This document shows, piece after piece, positions 40,456 through 49,769 of a stretch of DNA of 64,000 nucleotides. The position numbers and the translations under genes are program-made. Source of the DNA: Streptomyces sp. yr375 (GTDB taxonomy: Bacteria; Actinomycetota; Actinomycetes; Streptomycetales; Streptomycetaceae); assembly GCF_900110755.1 (NCBI RefSeq), contig NZ_FOFF01000043.1:1-64000 (forward strand), given 5' to 3'. The notes beneath the pieces were generated by a model. It saw only the letters and a program-made list of their open reading frames with translations, was not told where the DNA came from and made no database searches. Each line of letters starts with the position of its first letter. Within the stretch, counting starts at the first letter, position 1.

Positions 40456-41751
40456 ATGCTCGCCGTCCTCGGCTTCGCCACCCTGGGCAGCTTCATGCTG
40501 CTCGTGATGCGGAAGCACCTCTCCGCATTCACCGCCATCATGCTCACGCCGATCGCCGCCGCCCTCATCGCGGGCAAGGGCGCCAAACTCGGTGACATGA
40601 TCATGAACGGCCTGGACACCGTCGCCCCCACCGCGGCCCTGCTGCTGTTCGCCGTCCTCTACTTCGGCCTGATGATGGAGGTCAAACTCTTCGAGCCGAT
40701 CGTTCAGGCCATCATCCGCGCCACCAAGGGCGACCCGGTCCGCATCGTCGTCGGTACCGCCGTGCTGTCCCTGTGCGTCGCCCTGGACGGTGACGGCACC
40801 ACCAGCTACATGATCGTCTGCTCCGCGTTCCTGCCCATCTACCGCCGACTGGGCATCAACCCGCTCATCCTCGCCGCCCTCGCCGCCATGGCACTGGGCA
40901 CCATCTCCGGCACCACTCCCTGGGGCGGCGCCGCCACCCGGGGCATCAGCGTCCTGCACCTGAGCGCCACCGAATACTTCGTCCACATGATCGGCCCCAT
41001 GGTCCTCACCGGCCTGGCCATCATCGCCGTCGCCTACTGGCTCGGCCTGCGCGAACGCGGCAAGCTCGACCCCGAGAAGCTGAACGCCTACAAGCTGGAG
41101 ATCGCCTCCGGCGAGGCGTTCGAACCGGTCAGAGCGGACTGGCGCATATGGTTCAACGCCGCCCTCACCCTGCTGCTGATGGTGCTCCTGATCCTGGAGG
41201 TCGCCGATCTCCTGGTGCTCTTCATGGTCGCGTTCGTCATCGCCCTGCTCGTCAACATCCGCTCCATCGGCGACCAGCAGGACCTCGTCAAGCGCCAGGC
41301 GGCCAACGCCGTCCCTGTGATGATCCTCGTCCTGGCCGCCGGCGTCTTCACCGGCATCATGACCGACTCCGGCATGATCAAGGCCATGGCAGACGCCGCC
41401 CTCTCCGTCGTCCCCGACTCCATGGGCAACCTCATCCCCCTGTTCACCGCCGTCCTCGCCCTGCCGCTCGGCTTCTTCATGTCCAACGACGGCTACTGGT
41501 TCGGTGTGGTCCCCGTCCTCGCCGAATCCGCCGCCCACTACGGCATCGACGCCAACCAGATCGCCCGCGCGGGCGCCATCGGCCAGATCCTCCACATGAT
41601 GGGGCCCACCTCAGCCCCTCTGTGGGTCCTTCTCGGACTGCTCAAGGCCGAACTCGGCGACTTCCAGAAGCACGCCCTGCGCTGGGGCATCCTGGTCTCC
41701 GCCGCGTACATCGTCTTCGCGGTCATCACCGGCGCCATCAGCGTCACCTGA
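40456..41751 (+). CDS. CitMHS-family carboxylate transporter
   Basis: A 431-residue membrane protein with about 12 hydrophobic helices. Family features are MLTPIAAALIAGKGAKLGDM, ALDGDGTTSYMIVCSAFLPI, ALGTISGTTPWGGAATRGIS, LGFFMSNDGYWFGVVPVLAE and LHMMGPTSAPLWVLLGLLKA. Known members carry metal-citrate complexes with protons. Here the operon context (acid-sugar kinase, decarboxylase, GntR) points to uptake of a hydroxy acid such as threonate, erythronate or tartrate. AAGGAG stands 5 bases before the ATG, GntR operators lie upstream, and a strong terminator follows. Confidence 0.9.
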   Translation: MLAVLGFATLGSFMLLVMRKHLSAFTAIMLTPIAAALIAGKGAKLGDMIMNGLDTVAPTAALLLFAVLYFGLMMEVKLFEPIVQAIIRATKGDPVRIVVGTAVLSLCVALDGDGTTSYMIVCSAFLPIYRRLGINPLILAALAAMALGTISGTTPWGGAATRGISVLHLSATEYFVHMIGPMVLTGLAIIAVAYWLGLRERGKLDPEKLNAYKLEIASGEAFEPVRADWRIWFNAALTLLLMVLLILEVADLLVLFMVAFVIALLVNIRSIGDQQDLVKRQAANAVPVMILVLAAGVFTGIMTDSGMIKAMADAALSVVPDSMGNLIPLFTAVLALPLGFFMSNDGYWFGVVPVLAESAAHYGIDANQIARAGAIGQILHMMGPTSAPLWVLLGLLKAELGDFQKHALRWGILVSAAYIVFAVITGAISVT

Positions 41752-41784
41752 GCCGCCGGGCAGCGCCCCGCACCCTCCGCAGCT

Positions 41785-41820
41785 CCGCCCCGGTGGGCCG
41801 CGCGTAGCCCACCGGGGCGG
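41785..41820 (+). terminator. Strong terminator after the carboxylate transporter
   Basis: CCGCCCCGGTGGGC and GCCCACCGGGGCGG form a perfect 14-bp stem around an 8-base loop, 33 bp after the stop at 41751. The rest of 41752-42086 shows no gene. Confidence 0.8.
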
Positions 41821-42086
41821 AGGCGCCGGGTGTCCGTCCGGCCCGGATGACACCTGGGCCACCTGTGGTGACGGATCGACAAGCGAGTGGGGTGTCCCGG
41901 TCATCCGCCGCGCCATCGAGGGCGTCACCTCTCTCCGCCAGGTGGACGTGACACTCAGGCACAAGGGTCCGCTTGGCCGTCCCTCCGGGTCGGACTGCCG
42001 CTGTCCCGTCCCGGAGCAGTGCCCGCGTTCGAGCCGAGGGACGGCGGCGACCAGCCGAAACGGGCTCGGAGTGTACCGTTGAGGAC

Positions 42087-44966
42087 ATGGGCGCGGGTGC
42101 GCGACTGGCTGTGCTTGCGGGCACGGACCAGGGGATCACGGAGAGCGAGATCTTCCGGCTGGGGCTGCTGCATGCGGTCGCCGAGTTGGACGGTCTGGGC
42201 GGGGCCGTCCATCTGCGCGGCCCCCTGTCAGCCCTCCGCCTCGTGGTGTCGATCGGCCTGCCTCCCGCTCTGGTCCGCTCCTGGGACATAGTCGACCAGG
42301 ACGGATCGACTGTCCCCGCACACGCCCTGGGCCAGGGCCGTGCCATGTGGGTGCCTGTGCCGTCCGGTGATTCCCCAGGGCCGAGCGCCGGGACATGGCC
42401 GGGTGAAGGGCTCGCTTCCGTCCCGCTCTTCCGCGGGGAACGCGCGATCGGCGCGATCACGGTACTGAGCGGTTCCGAGGGCGAGCCGACCGGGGAACAG
42501 TGGGAGTTCCTGCGCGCCGTGGCCGCCTGGACCGAGGAACGGATCAGCGACGCGCCGCTGCCCGCCCCGGCACCGGTACCGGAGGAATCAGCCGGCAGGC
42601 ACCTCCGTCAGGCCCTGCGGGACGTGCCCATCGGCACGTGGGAGTGGAACATCCGCACCGGCGAGCTGTTGTGGGAGGGGCACGAGACCGCCGTACACGG
42701 TGAGGTTCCGGAGGACTACGAACCCCGGGCCGAGGCCTGGATGAAGGCCGTGCACCCCGACGACCTGCCGGCGACGCTCGCCGCGGCGGAGCGGGCGGTG
42801 CGCGACGGGGTCCCTTACGTGGCCGAGTACCGGGAGCGGCGGCCGGACGGCAGCTACGGCTGGACGCAGGGCCGCGGCTGGGTGATGTACGGCGACGACG
42901 GGGAACCGTCACGCATGGTGGGCGTGGCCTGGGACAGCAGCGAATCCCGTACCGCCCAGGACGCGCTCGGCCGCGCTCTGCGCCACATGAGTGACGGTTT
43001 CGCCCTGGTCGACGACGACTGGCGGATCGTCTTCGTGAATCTGGAGGCGGAGCGCGCACTCGGCGCCTCCCAGAAGGAGCTGTTCGGACGCGTTCTGTGG
43101 GATCTGCCCGTCGTGCGGGCGGTTCCCGACCTGGAGGCCCGGTGCCGGGAGGCCGCCGCCGGGGCCTCGCCGGTGGGCCTCGACGTGCGGATGGCGGCCG
43201 GGCGCACCCATCACCTGCGACTCGTTCCGGGGCCGGACGGACTCACCCTCTATCTCACGGATGTCACCGAACGGCGCAGGCGCGAGGCCGAGCAGGCCGC
43301 CGCGGACCGTTCCGCGGCGGAGCGCTCGGCCCGGATCGCCGAGCTGACCGAGGCCCTCGCCAAGGCGCGGACCTCGCGTGACGTGGTGGACGTCGTCGCC
43401 CGGCGGGTGCTTCCGGCGTTCGGCGCGACCGGCCTGGCCGTGGCCGTCATGGAGGGGAACCGGGCGCAGGTCGTCGGAACCGTCGGCTACCCCGAGGCCC
43501 TGCTCGACGCGATCAGGGGCCGGCAGGTCATGGCGGGCGAACCGGTCGGGGACGTCCTCCTGACCGGCGTGCCGTCGTTCTTCTCCTCGGCGCAGGACTA
43601 CGCGCGCCGCTACCCGAGCCTGGAGGAACGGCCGCGCCTGGCGGGCAAGCAGGCGTGGGCGTTCCTGCCGCTGACGGTCTCCGGGCGCACGTTCGGCGTC
43701 TGCACGGTCTCCTTCGACCAGCCCCGCCGCCTCGTCCGCGAAGAACGCACCCTGCTGATCACCATCAGCGCCCTGGTCGCGCACGCCCTGGAACGGGCCC
43801 GGCTCTACGACGCCGAGCACACCCGCGCCCAGGAACTGCAACGCGGACTCCTCCCGAGACGGCTGCCCGAGGTGTCGGCGTGCACGGCCGCCGCGCGCTT
43901 CCTGCCGGCGGGGCAGGGCATGGACGTCGGCGGCGACTGGTACGACGTGATCCCGCTCTCCGCCGGACGGGTCGCCCTCGTCGTCGGGGACGTGATGGGC
44001 CACGGCCTGCCCGAGGCGGCGACCATGGGACGGCTGCGCACGGCCGTGGCCACCCTCGCCGACCTGGAACTGCCGCCCGACGAGGTCATGACCCACCTCA
44101 ACGACATCGTCGGCGGCCTCGGCGAGGACTCCTTCGCCACCTGCCTGTACGCGGTGTACGACCCCACCGCCGGGACGTGCGCCATCACCCGGGCCGGCCA
44201 TCCGCCCCCGGCCGTCGTCGAGCCCGACGGCCGCGTGTACTTCCTCGGCCGCCTGGACCCCGACCCACCACTCGGTGTGGCCCAACCACCCTTCGAAACC
44301 GTTGAGTTGACACTCCCGGACGACAGTCTTCTGGTGCTGTACACCGACGGCCTGGTCGAATCCGCACACCGAGAGGTCGACCGGGGCATGGACGAGCTCA
44401 AGCAGCTCCTGCGCACGACCGACCACGCGGAACTCGAAGCGCTGTGCGATGCCCTCACAGCCAGGCTGCTTCCCGACGAGCAGCGCGCGAACAGCGACGA
44501 CGCGGCTCTCCTGGCCGTCCGTGTGCACGCTCTCGCCCCCGACCTGATGGCCTCCTGGCAGCTCTCCGAAGAGCCGAGGGCGGCAGGGCAGGCTCGGAGG
44601 CACATCAGGGAGCAGCTCCAGAGCTGGGACCTGGACGACCTGTCGACGACGACGGAACTCATCGGCAGTGAGCTGGTGGGCAACGTCGTACGTCACGCCA
44701 AGGGCCCGGTGCTGCTGCGACTGCTGCGCAGTACCAGCCTGATCTGCGAAGTCTCCGACGGAAGCCTGACCACCCCGCGCATCCGCCACGCCGCGGAGAC
44801 GGACGAGGGCGGCCGCGGTCTGCAACTCGTCGCGGCGCTCAGCCAGCGCTGGGGTACGCGGTACACGGCGGCCGGGAAGTGCATCTGGACGGAGCAGACG
44901 CTCTCCGGCCCCACGAACGGCCATCCATGGGGCTCCATGGACCAGCTCCTCGCCGCCGAGTTGTGA
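42087..44966 (+). CDS. Multidomain PAS/GAF sensor with SpoIIE phosphatase and anti-sigma-type kinase domain
   Basis: A 959-residue cytosolic signalling protein without membrane segments. In order: a GAF-like N-terminal domain (to about 165), a PAS/PAC (about 185-295, IGTWEWNIRTGELLWEGHET), a second PAS (about 300-400, HMSDGFALVDDDWRIVF), a coiled linker, a GAF (about 420-585), the SpoIIE/PP2C phosphatase (about 600-825; metal-binding DVGGDWYDVIPL near 613 and VGDVMGHGLPEAATMGRL), and a C-terminal HATPase_c of RsbW type (LIGSELVGNVVRHAKGPVLL near 858, GGRGLQLVAALSQRWG). Such proteins dephosphorylate anti-anti-sigma factors and bind sigma-type partners in Streptomyces stress control. No partner gene is adjacent. 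The ATG follows GAGG closely. Confidence 0.9.
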   Translation: MGAGARLAVLAGTDQGITESEIFRLGLLHAVAELDGLGGAVHLRGPLSALRLVVSIGLPPALVRSWDIVDQDGSTVPAHALGQGRAMWVPVPSGDSPGPSAGTWPGEGLASVPLFRGERAIGAITVLSGSEGEPTGEQWEFLRAVAAWTEERISDAPLPAPAPVPEESAGRHLRQALRDVPIGTWEWNIRTGELLWEGHETAVHGEVPEDYEPRAEAWMKAVHPDDLPATLAAAERAVRDGVPYVAEYRERRPDGSYGWTQGRGWVMYGDDGEPSRMVGVAWDSSESRTAQDALGRALRHMSDGFALVDDDWRIVFVNLEAERALGASQKELFGRVLWDLPVVRAVPDLEARCREAAAGASPVGLDVRMAAGRTHHLRLVPGPDGLTLYLTDVTERRRREAEQAAADRSAAERSARIAELTEALAKARTSRDVVDVVARRVLPAFGATGLAVAVMEGNRAQVVGTVGYPEALLDAIRGRQVMAGEPVGDVLLTGVPSFFSSAQDYARRYPSLEERPRLAGKQAWAFLPLTVSGRTFGVCTVSFDQPRRLVREERTLLITISALVAHALERARLYDAEHTRAQELQRGLLPRRLPEVSACTAAARFLPAGQGMDVGGDWYDVIPLSAGRVALVVGDVMGHGLPEAATMGRLRTAVATLADLELPPDEVMTHLNDIVGGLGEDSFATCLYAVYDPTAGTCAITRAGHPPPAVVEPDGRVYFLGRLDPDPPLGVAQPPFETVELTLPDDSLLVLYTDGLVESAHREVDRGMDELKQLLRTTDHAELEALCDALTARLLPDEQRANSDDAALLAVRVHALAPDLMASWQLSEEPRAAGQARRHIREQLQSWDLDDLSTTTELIGSELVGNVVRHAKGPVLLRLLRSTSLICEVSDGSLTTPRIRHAAETDEGGRGLQLVAALSQRWGTRYTAAGKCIWTEQTLSGPTNGHPWGSMDQLLAAEL

Positions 44967-45031
44967 ACGGGTTGCGCAACTGTTCCCGACCGCCGGCCGA
45001 GCCGGAAGGCCGAGACCATCAGCCGATCACA

Positions 45032-45060
45032 CTATGACCGCCTTGTACGATAGGTCATAG
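45032..45060. promoter_or_regulatory. Inverted repeat before the SDR gene
   Basis: CTATGACC (45032-45039) and GGTCATAG (45053-45060) are perfect arms around 13 bp that contain TACGAT, a fair -10 element. Size and symmetry fit a TetR- or MarR-type dimer site; no such regulator gene adjoins. Confidence 0.55.
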
Positions 45061-45131
45061 AACGGAAGAGCCATATGGCCGAGTATGTACCGCTGGAACG
45101 CGGGGTGGTCGCCTCGGCGAGGAGATGTTCC

Positions 45132-45938
45132 ATGAGCGTCTACGACCTGACCGGACGCAAGGCTCTGGTGACGGGCGGGGCCCGCGGACTGGGTGCCGGA
45201 ATGGCGCGCGCCCTTGCCCGGGCCGGCGCCGCCGTCGTCATCGGCGACATCCTGGAGGAGCCCGGCAAGGCCACGGCCGAGGCCCTGAGAGAGTCCGGCG
45301 CCGACGCCGGGTTCGTACAGCTCGACGTGACCGAGGACGCGGGCTGGGAAACGGCGGTGGCTCGGACGATCGCCGACTTGGGCGGCCTGGACATTCTCGT
45401 CAACGACGCCGGGGTCGAGCTGTCCGGTCTGTTCGTCGACCTCGACCCGGCCGACGTCCGCCGGATGCTGGACGTGAACGTCGTCGGCACGGCGCTCGGC
45501 GTCAAGCACGCGTTCCGCGCGATGCGGCCCGGCGGCCCGGCCGGCGGCGGGGGCGCGGTCGTCAACGTCTCGTCGGTCGCGGCGAACATCCCGTTCCCCG
45601 GCGTCTCGGGCTACTCCGCGTCGAAGTCGGCGGTCGACCGGCTCACCCGGGTGGCCGCGCTGGAGTCCGGAAAGCTCGGCTACGGCGTACGCGTCAACTG
45701 CATATACCCAGGCCTCGTACCGACTACGAAGATGGGCACCGAGGTCATGGTCGACATGGAAACCCTGGGCCTCTGGCCCAGCGCCGAGGCGGCTGTCAGC
45801 GACGTCGTCGCCCTGACCCCCCTCGGCCGGCTCGGCGAGGTCGCCGACATGGCCGACGCCGTGGTCTTCCTCGCCTCCGACGGCGCCCGCTTCATCACCG
45901 GCGCCGGCCTCCCGGTTGACGGCGGCATGGGCATGTGA
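45132..45938 (+). CDS. Short-chain dehydrogenase/reductase
   Basis: A 268-residue classical SDR: VTGGARGLGAGMARALARAG for NAD(P), DILVNDAGVELSG (NDAG instead of NNAG), VVNVSSVAANIPFPGVSGYS with the catalytic Ser, YSASKSAVDRL with Tyr and Lys, and FITGAGLPVDGGMGM at the end. It resembles 20-beta-hydroxysteroid-dehydrogenase-like or general 3-hydroxy oxidoreductases. The ATG at 45132 was taken because GGAG lies 7 bases before it; in-frame starts from 45075 also exist. It stands alone, with an inverted repeat upstream that may be the site of an unlinked regulator. The substrate is unknown. Confidence 0.87.
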   Translation: MSVYDLTGRKALVTGGARGLGAGMARALARAGAAVVIGDILEEPGKATAEALRESGADAGFVQLDVTEDAGWETAVARTIADLGGLDILVNDAGVELSGLFVDLDPADVRRMLDVNVVGTALGVKHAFRAMRPGGPAGGGGAVVNVSSVAANIPFPGVSGYSASKSAVDRLTRVAALESGKLGYGVRVNCIYPGLVPTTKMGTEVMVDMETLGLWPSAEAAVSDVVALTPLGRLGEVADMADAVVFLASDGARFITGAGLPVDGGMGM

Positions 45939-46089
45939 CTCCGTACGGTCGTCCGGCGGGCGAGGAGGGGTGGGTGTGGCTGATGCGGCTCCGTCTTCGG
46001 CGGCTTCGCAGGAACGGGGATGCGCGGGGTGCGGTGCAGCCGGCCTCGGTCCACCAAGCACCTGAGCTTGCCGCACACCGGTTCGACCT

Positions 46090-46240
46090 TCCCTGGCTGG
46101 ATGCACTTGCCGGGCCATGACCGCTGGAGTCCCGTGAGTGCCGTAATGGTCCGCGATGAGATGGACCTGCGAGTGGGCGGGCACCTCCTGGTCGATCCGG
46201 ATCAGGAATCGGGTTTCCGGCGATGACGGTGGCGCGTGGG
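46090..46240 (-). pseudogene. Decayed IS630-type transposase remnant
   Basis: The minus strand reads RIDQEVPAHSQVHLIADHYG, followed by THGTPAVMARQVHP. This matches the second catalytic region of IS630/Tc1-type DDE transposases (HLIxDNYGTHK). Before and after it the homology shifts frame and fades, and no ends could be found. The rest of 45939-46700 shows no other gene. Confidence 0.5.
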
Positions 46241-46726
46241 TGGCCCAGCGCGTGGGTGACCCAGGATCAACTCCTGCAGGGCCAGGGCGCACTCGACGGC
46301 GCGCGGAGAGCGCGTGCCCGCCGGCAGGTCCATGTGCGCGGTCTCAGGGCGCCCGCCCGCCGGCACACCCCACAGGACCTGCCTGCTGCCAATCCCGGAC
46401 TTCGCGGGCGGGTTTGACGAGGTGTCATCCCAGCCCCGGCTGGATCGGATTCACCCTGACAGCACCCGAGTCACCCTCTCGCCCGACCCTCCTGGCCCGG
46501 CCGATGTCGCCGGTGGCGTTCGCGCCTGGCGCGAGGCCGTCGTCGCGGTCGGCGCCCCGGTAACAGTGCACGTCGGAACGCGGGTCGCCCAGCCTGCCGA
46601 CGTGCCGGCGCAGCCGTCCTCACGACACCCGATGGTGTCGCCGCCCCGCCCTCCTCTCCACGCGCGTCACACGCCGGCCGCCTCATCCGACATTGCGCAT
46701 CGATGACAGAGATGTTGCGTGACCCC

Positions 46727-46767
46727 TTGACGCGCCGCGTTCCACTGCGTAGATATGTCTGCGCAGT
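46727..46767 (+). promoter_or_regulatory. Promoter with inverted repeat before lacI
   Basis: TTGACG (46727-46732), 17 bp, TAGATA (46750-46755) make a good vegetative promoter. ACTGCG (46744-46749) and CGCAGT (46762-46767) form an inverted repeat across the -10 region, fitting autoregulation. Confidence 0.5.
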
Positions 46768-46830
46768 CATGGCAGCGCAGTCAGACGAGAGACAGCCGCG
46801 TTGCCGACTGCCGGACATCAGGAGAGGCCC

Positions 46831-47904
46831 ATGGCACGACTGGCAGGCCGCAGCCCCGGCACCGCACCGCGCAGCGCCGACGTGGCGCGTCTGGCGGGTG
46901 TCTCACAGAAGACGGTGTCCCGGGTCATGAACGGCGAGCAGTACGTCTCCGACGACGTGCGCCGACGTGTCCTGGAAGCCGCCGAAGGGCTCGGTTACCG
47001 GCTGAACCACGCCGCTCGGGCGCTGGCCTCCGGGCGGACCCGGTCCATCGGGGTGGTGACGCTCGGAACGGCCCTGTACGGCCCGGCCTCACTGCTGATG
47101 GGCGTCGAGCGTGCCGTCCGGGACACCGGTTACGCCCTCCGCGTCGTCAACACGATGGAGGGTGACGCCATGGGTGTGGCCGGCGCCGTCGACTCGCTCC
47201 TCGATCAGGGGGTGGACGGCATCGTCATCTCCGAGCCGATCGACGAGGAGAGCGGCGCGGACTTCGCCGTCCGCGCCGACGTGCCGGTCCTGGTCCTCGG
47301 CGCGCCGCCGCCGTTCGCCGCTCACCGGGTGGTGACCGCGGGGCTCGTCTCCCACCAGCTGGCACGGGCCGTCACCGAGCACCTGCTCGAGCTGGGACAC
47401 ACGACCGTCCACCACCTCGCCGGCCCCCCGCGCTGGTACGCGGCCAGGGACCGCCTCGAGGGATGGCGGGCGACGCTGGCCGCGCACGGCAGACGAGAAC
47501 CGCCTGTCGTCGCGGGTGACTGGTCGGCCGCCTCCGGCTACGCGGCCGGTCGCCGACTGGCCGCCGACGACAGCGTGACGGCCGTCTTCGCCGCCAACGA
47601 CGACATGGCCATCGGTCTGATCCGCGCACTGCTGGAAGCAGGCCGACGCGTACCGGAGGACATCAGTGTCGTCGGTCTCGACGACATCCCGGTCGCCGCT
47701 TATGTGTCTCCTCCCCTGACGACGGTGCGACAACCGTTCGACGCCACGGCGCAGGACGGCCTCAAGCGGCTGGTGCACGCGATCGAGAACCCGGACGCGG
47801 ACCCGATTCCGGCGATCGACCCGCCTGTCAACCTCGTCGTCCGCGCGTCGACCGCACCCCCGCCGAACCGGACGACCCCGGAAGGCGCGCGGGCCACGGC
47901 CTGA
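46831..47904 (+). CDS. LacI-family transcriptional repressor
   Basis: A 357-residue regulator. The N-terminal HTH and hinge read SADVARLAGVSQKTVSRVMN, then VLEAAEGLGYRLNHAARALA; the periplasmic-binding-protein-like domain has IGVVTLGTALYGPASLL, DGIVISEPIDE, HHLAGPPRWYAARDRLEGWR, AVFAANDDMAIGLIRALLEA and ISVVGLDDIPVAAYVSPPLT. AGGAGAGG precedes the ATG. It likely represses the downstream lipoprotein-permease-GH42 operon and is released by a sugar from its substrate. I could not recognise its operator in the 396 bp before 48301. Confidence 0.92.
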   Translation: MARLAGRSPGTAPRSADVARLAGVSQKTVSRVMNGEQYVSDDVRRRVLEAAEGLGYRLNHAARALASGRTRSIGVVTLGTALYGPASLLMGVERAVRDTGYALRVVNTMEGDAMGVAGAVDSLLDQGVDGIVISEPIDEESGADFAVRADVPVLVLGAPPPFAAHRVVTAGLVSHQLARAVTEHLLELGHTTVHHLAGPPRWYAARDRLEGWRATLAAHGRREPPVVAGDWSAASGYAAGRRLAADDSVTAVFAANDDMAIGLIRALLEAGRRVPEDISVVGLDDIPVAAYVSPPLTTVRQPFDATAQDGLKRLVHAIENPDADPIPAIDPPVNLVVRASTAPPPNRTTPEGARATA

Positions 47905-48300
47905 CTCCGCGAGAACCCCGTTTCCCCGATCACGATGGAGGATCCGCCCGCCCACAGTTCGTCCACCCCTGCCACCTGCTGCGACACCCGTACCTGAGTG
48001 CACGAGCCGACCGACCGCCTTCACCCGGCCGTTCGCCCCTCCCACTCGCCAGCGCCGCGGCCCGGGCTCCCCCTGCGAGCCGATCACCGCCCAGGCCTCC
48101 GCCCCGTCTCACGCCGCCACCGGCGAGAGCCTCTTTTCAGCCAACTCCCGTGATGCGCCCGGCCCCGGAACCGACGAGGAACACACTCGCACCCCGTCGG
48201 CCCGGCCTCGCTCCTCACAGCCGGCCCCACCTCCTGGCATCCATACAGCACGCCGTCGCGCCCGGTGCGCGGATCCCTACGCCCTTCTGCGGAGTTCACC

Positions 48301-49692
48301 ATGTCCAGATCTTTCGCGACCCCTTCCTCGGCCGCCCTGAGCCGTCGTGGCTTCCTCGCCGCGACCGGAGCCCTGACGCTCGCGACCACGCTGGCCGCCT
48401 GCGGCGGCTCGGACGGCACGAGCGGTGCCGCCTCCGCCAAGCCGGTCAGCCAGGCCGACATCGACAAGGCGATGAAGACGCCCACCGAGCTGACGTTCTG
48501 GACCTGGGTCCCGAACATCGACAAGGAGGTGGCCCTGTTTCAGGCGAAGTACCCGGCCGTCAAGGTCAAGGTCGTCAACGCCGGTCAGGGCACCCCTCAG
48601 TACACCAAGCTGCGTACCGCGTTGAAGGCCGGCAGCGGGGCGCCGGACATGGTGCAGATCGAGTACCAGGCCATCCCGACCTTCACCATCACCGAAAGCC
48701 TGCTGGACCTGCGGCCGTACGGTGCCTCCGCGCTCAAGTCCACGTTCGTGGACTGGACTTGGGGCCAGGTGAGCGGAAGCAACGGCGAGGTCTGGGCGAT
48801 CCCGCAGGACACCGGCCCGCTGGGCATGCTGTACCGCAAGGACATCTTCGACAAGCACGGCATCGAGGTCCCCACGACCTGGGACGAGTTCGCCGCGGCC
48901 TCCCGCAAGCTGCACAAGGCCGACCCGGACGTCTACCTGACCAACCTCGCCGCGAACCAGGCCGCGGCCTGGCACGGCCTGCTCTGGCAGGCGGGCGCGC
49001 AGCCGTACGCGATGTCCGGCAAGAGCGACATCACCGTCAGCGTCGACGACGCCGTCTCCAGGAAGCTCGGCGCGTACTGGGGGAACCTGGCGAAGGAGGG
49101 GGTCATCGGGGTCGAGCCCGACTTCACCGACTCCTGGTATGCCGGGCTCAACCAGGGCAAGTACGCCACCTGGCTCACCGCCGCCTGGGGGCCGGTCTTC
49201 CTCTCCGGGTCGGCCAAGGCCACCGCGGGGAAGTGGCGCGCGGCCCCGCTGCCGCAGTGGGACGCGGCCAAGCCGAGCTCGGGCAACTGGGGAGGTTCGA
49301 CGACCGCGGTCATCCGGTCGACCAAGAACCCGATCGCGGCGGCGATGTTCGCGCAGTTCCTCAACACCGACCCCGCCAGCGCGAAGATGTTCGCCACCGA
49401 GCAGTTCTTCTTCCCGGCGACCAAGGCGCTGCTCACGGACGCGTCCTTCGTCGACCAGGAATCCCCGTTCTACGGCGGCCAGAAGGTCAACCAGCTGTTC
49501 GCCGACATCAGCACCACGGTCAACCCCTCGTTCCAGTGGCCGCCGTTCCTCGACCAGGCGGCGACGGACTGGACGGAGACCGTCGGCAAGTCCCTCGCCG
49601 ACAAGACCGACACCGTCCGCGCGCTCGGCACGTGGCAGTCGCGGCTCACCTCCTACGCCAAGACCCAGGGCTTCACGGTCCACACGGGCTGA
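48301..49692 (+). CDS. Sugar ABC transporter substrate-binding lipoprotein (SBP family 1)
   Basis: A 463-residue exported lipoprotein. The signal peptide has a twin-Arg start (SRRGFLAATG, residues 14-23) and a lipobox TLAAC with Cys34. The mature part shows TELTFWTWVPNIDKEVALFQ, VNAGQGTPQYTKLRTALKAG, GAPDMVQIEYQAIPTF and YRKDIFDKHGIEVPTTWDEF, as in family-1 binding proteins for oligosaccharides. It delivers sugar to the two permeases encoded next; no ATPase gene is present, so a shared MsiK-type ATPase is expected (known for Streptomyces sugar systems). A hairpin follows at 49700-49729. Confidence 0.93.
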   Translation: MSRSFATPSSAALSRRGFLAATGALTLATTLAACGGSDGTSGAASAKPVSQADIDKAMKTPTELTFWTWVPNIDKEVALFQAKYPAVKVKVVNAGQGTPQYTKLRTALKAGSGAPDMVQIEYQAIPTFTITESLLDLRPYGASALKSTFVDWTWGQVSGSNGEVWAIPQDTGPLGMLYRKDIFDKHGIEVPTTWDEFAAASRKLHKADPDVYLTNLAANQAAAWHGLLWQAGAQPYAMSGKSDITVSVDDAVSRKLGAYWGNLAKEGVIGVEPDFTDSWYAGLNQGKYATWLTAAWGPVFLSGSAKATAGKWRAAPLPQWDAAKPSSGNWGGSTTAVIRSTKNPIAAAMFAQFLNTDPASAKMFATEQFFFPATKALLTDASFVDQESPFYGGQKVNQLFADISTTVNPSFQWPPFLDQAATDWTETVGKSLADKTDTVRALGTWQSRLTSYAKTQGFTVHTG

Positions 49693-49699
49693 CGGTTCA

Positions 49700-49729
49700 C
49701 CGGGTCCCGCGTGACGGCGCGGGACCCGG
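49700..49729 (+). terminator. Intercistronic hairpin after the binding-protein gene
   Basis: CCGGGTCCCGCG and CGCGGGACCCGG form a perfect 12-bp stem 8 bp after the stop. In sugar operons such hairpins keep the binding protein mRNA more abundant than that of the permeases. Confidence 0.6.
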
Positions 49730-49769
49730 CCGCCCCACCAGCGCACTCCCACCCCCTCAGAAAGGCCCG

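Noticed and set aside
47905..48300. LacI operator before the sugar-binding lipoprotein gene
   Set aside because: I looked for a 14-20 bp palindrome with central CG in this gap and saw none convincing.
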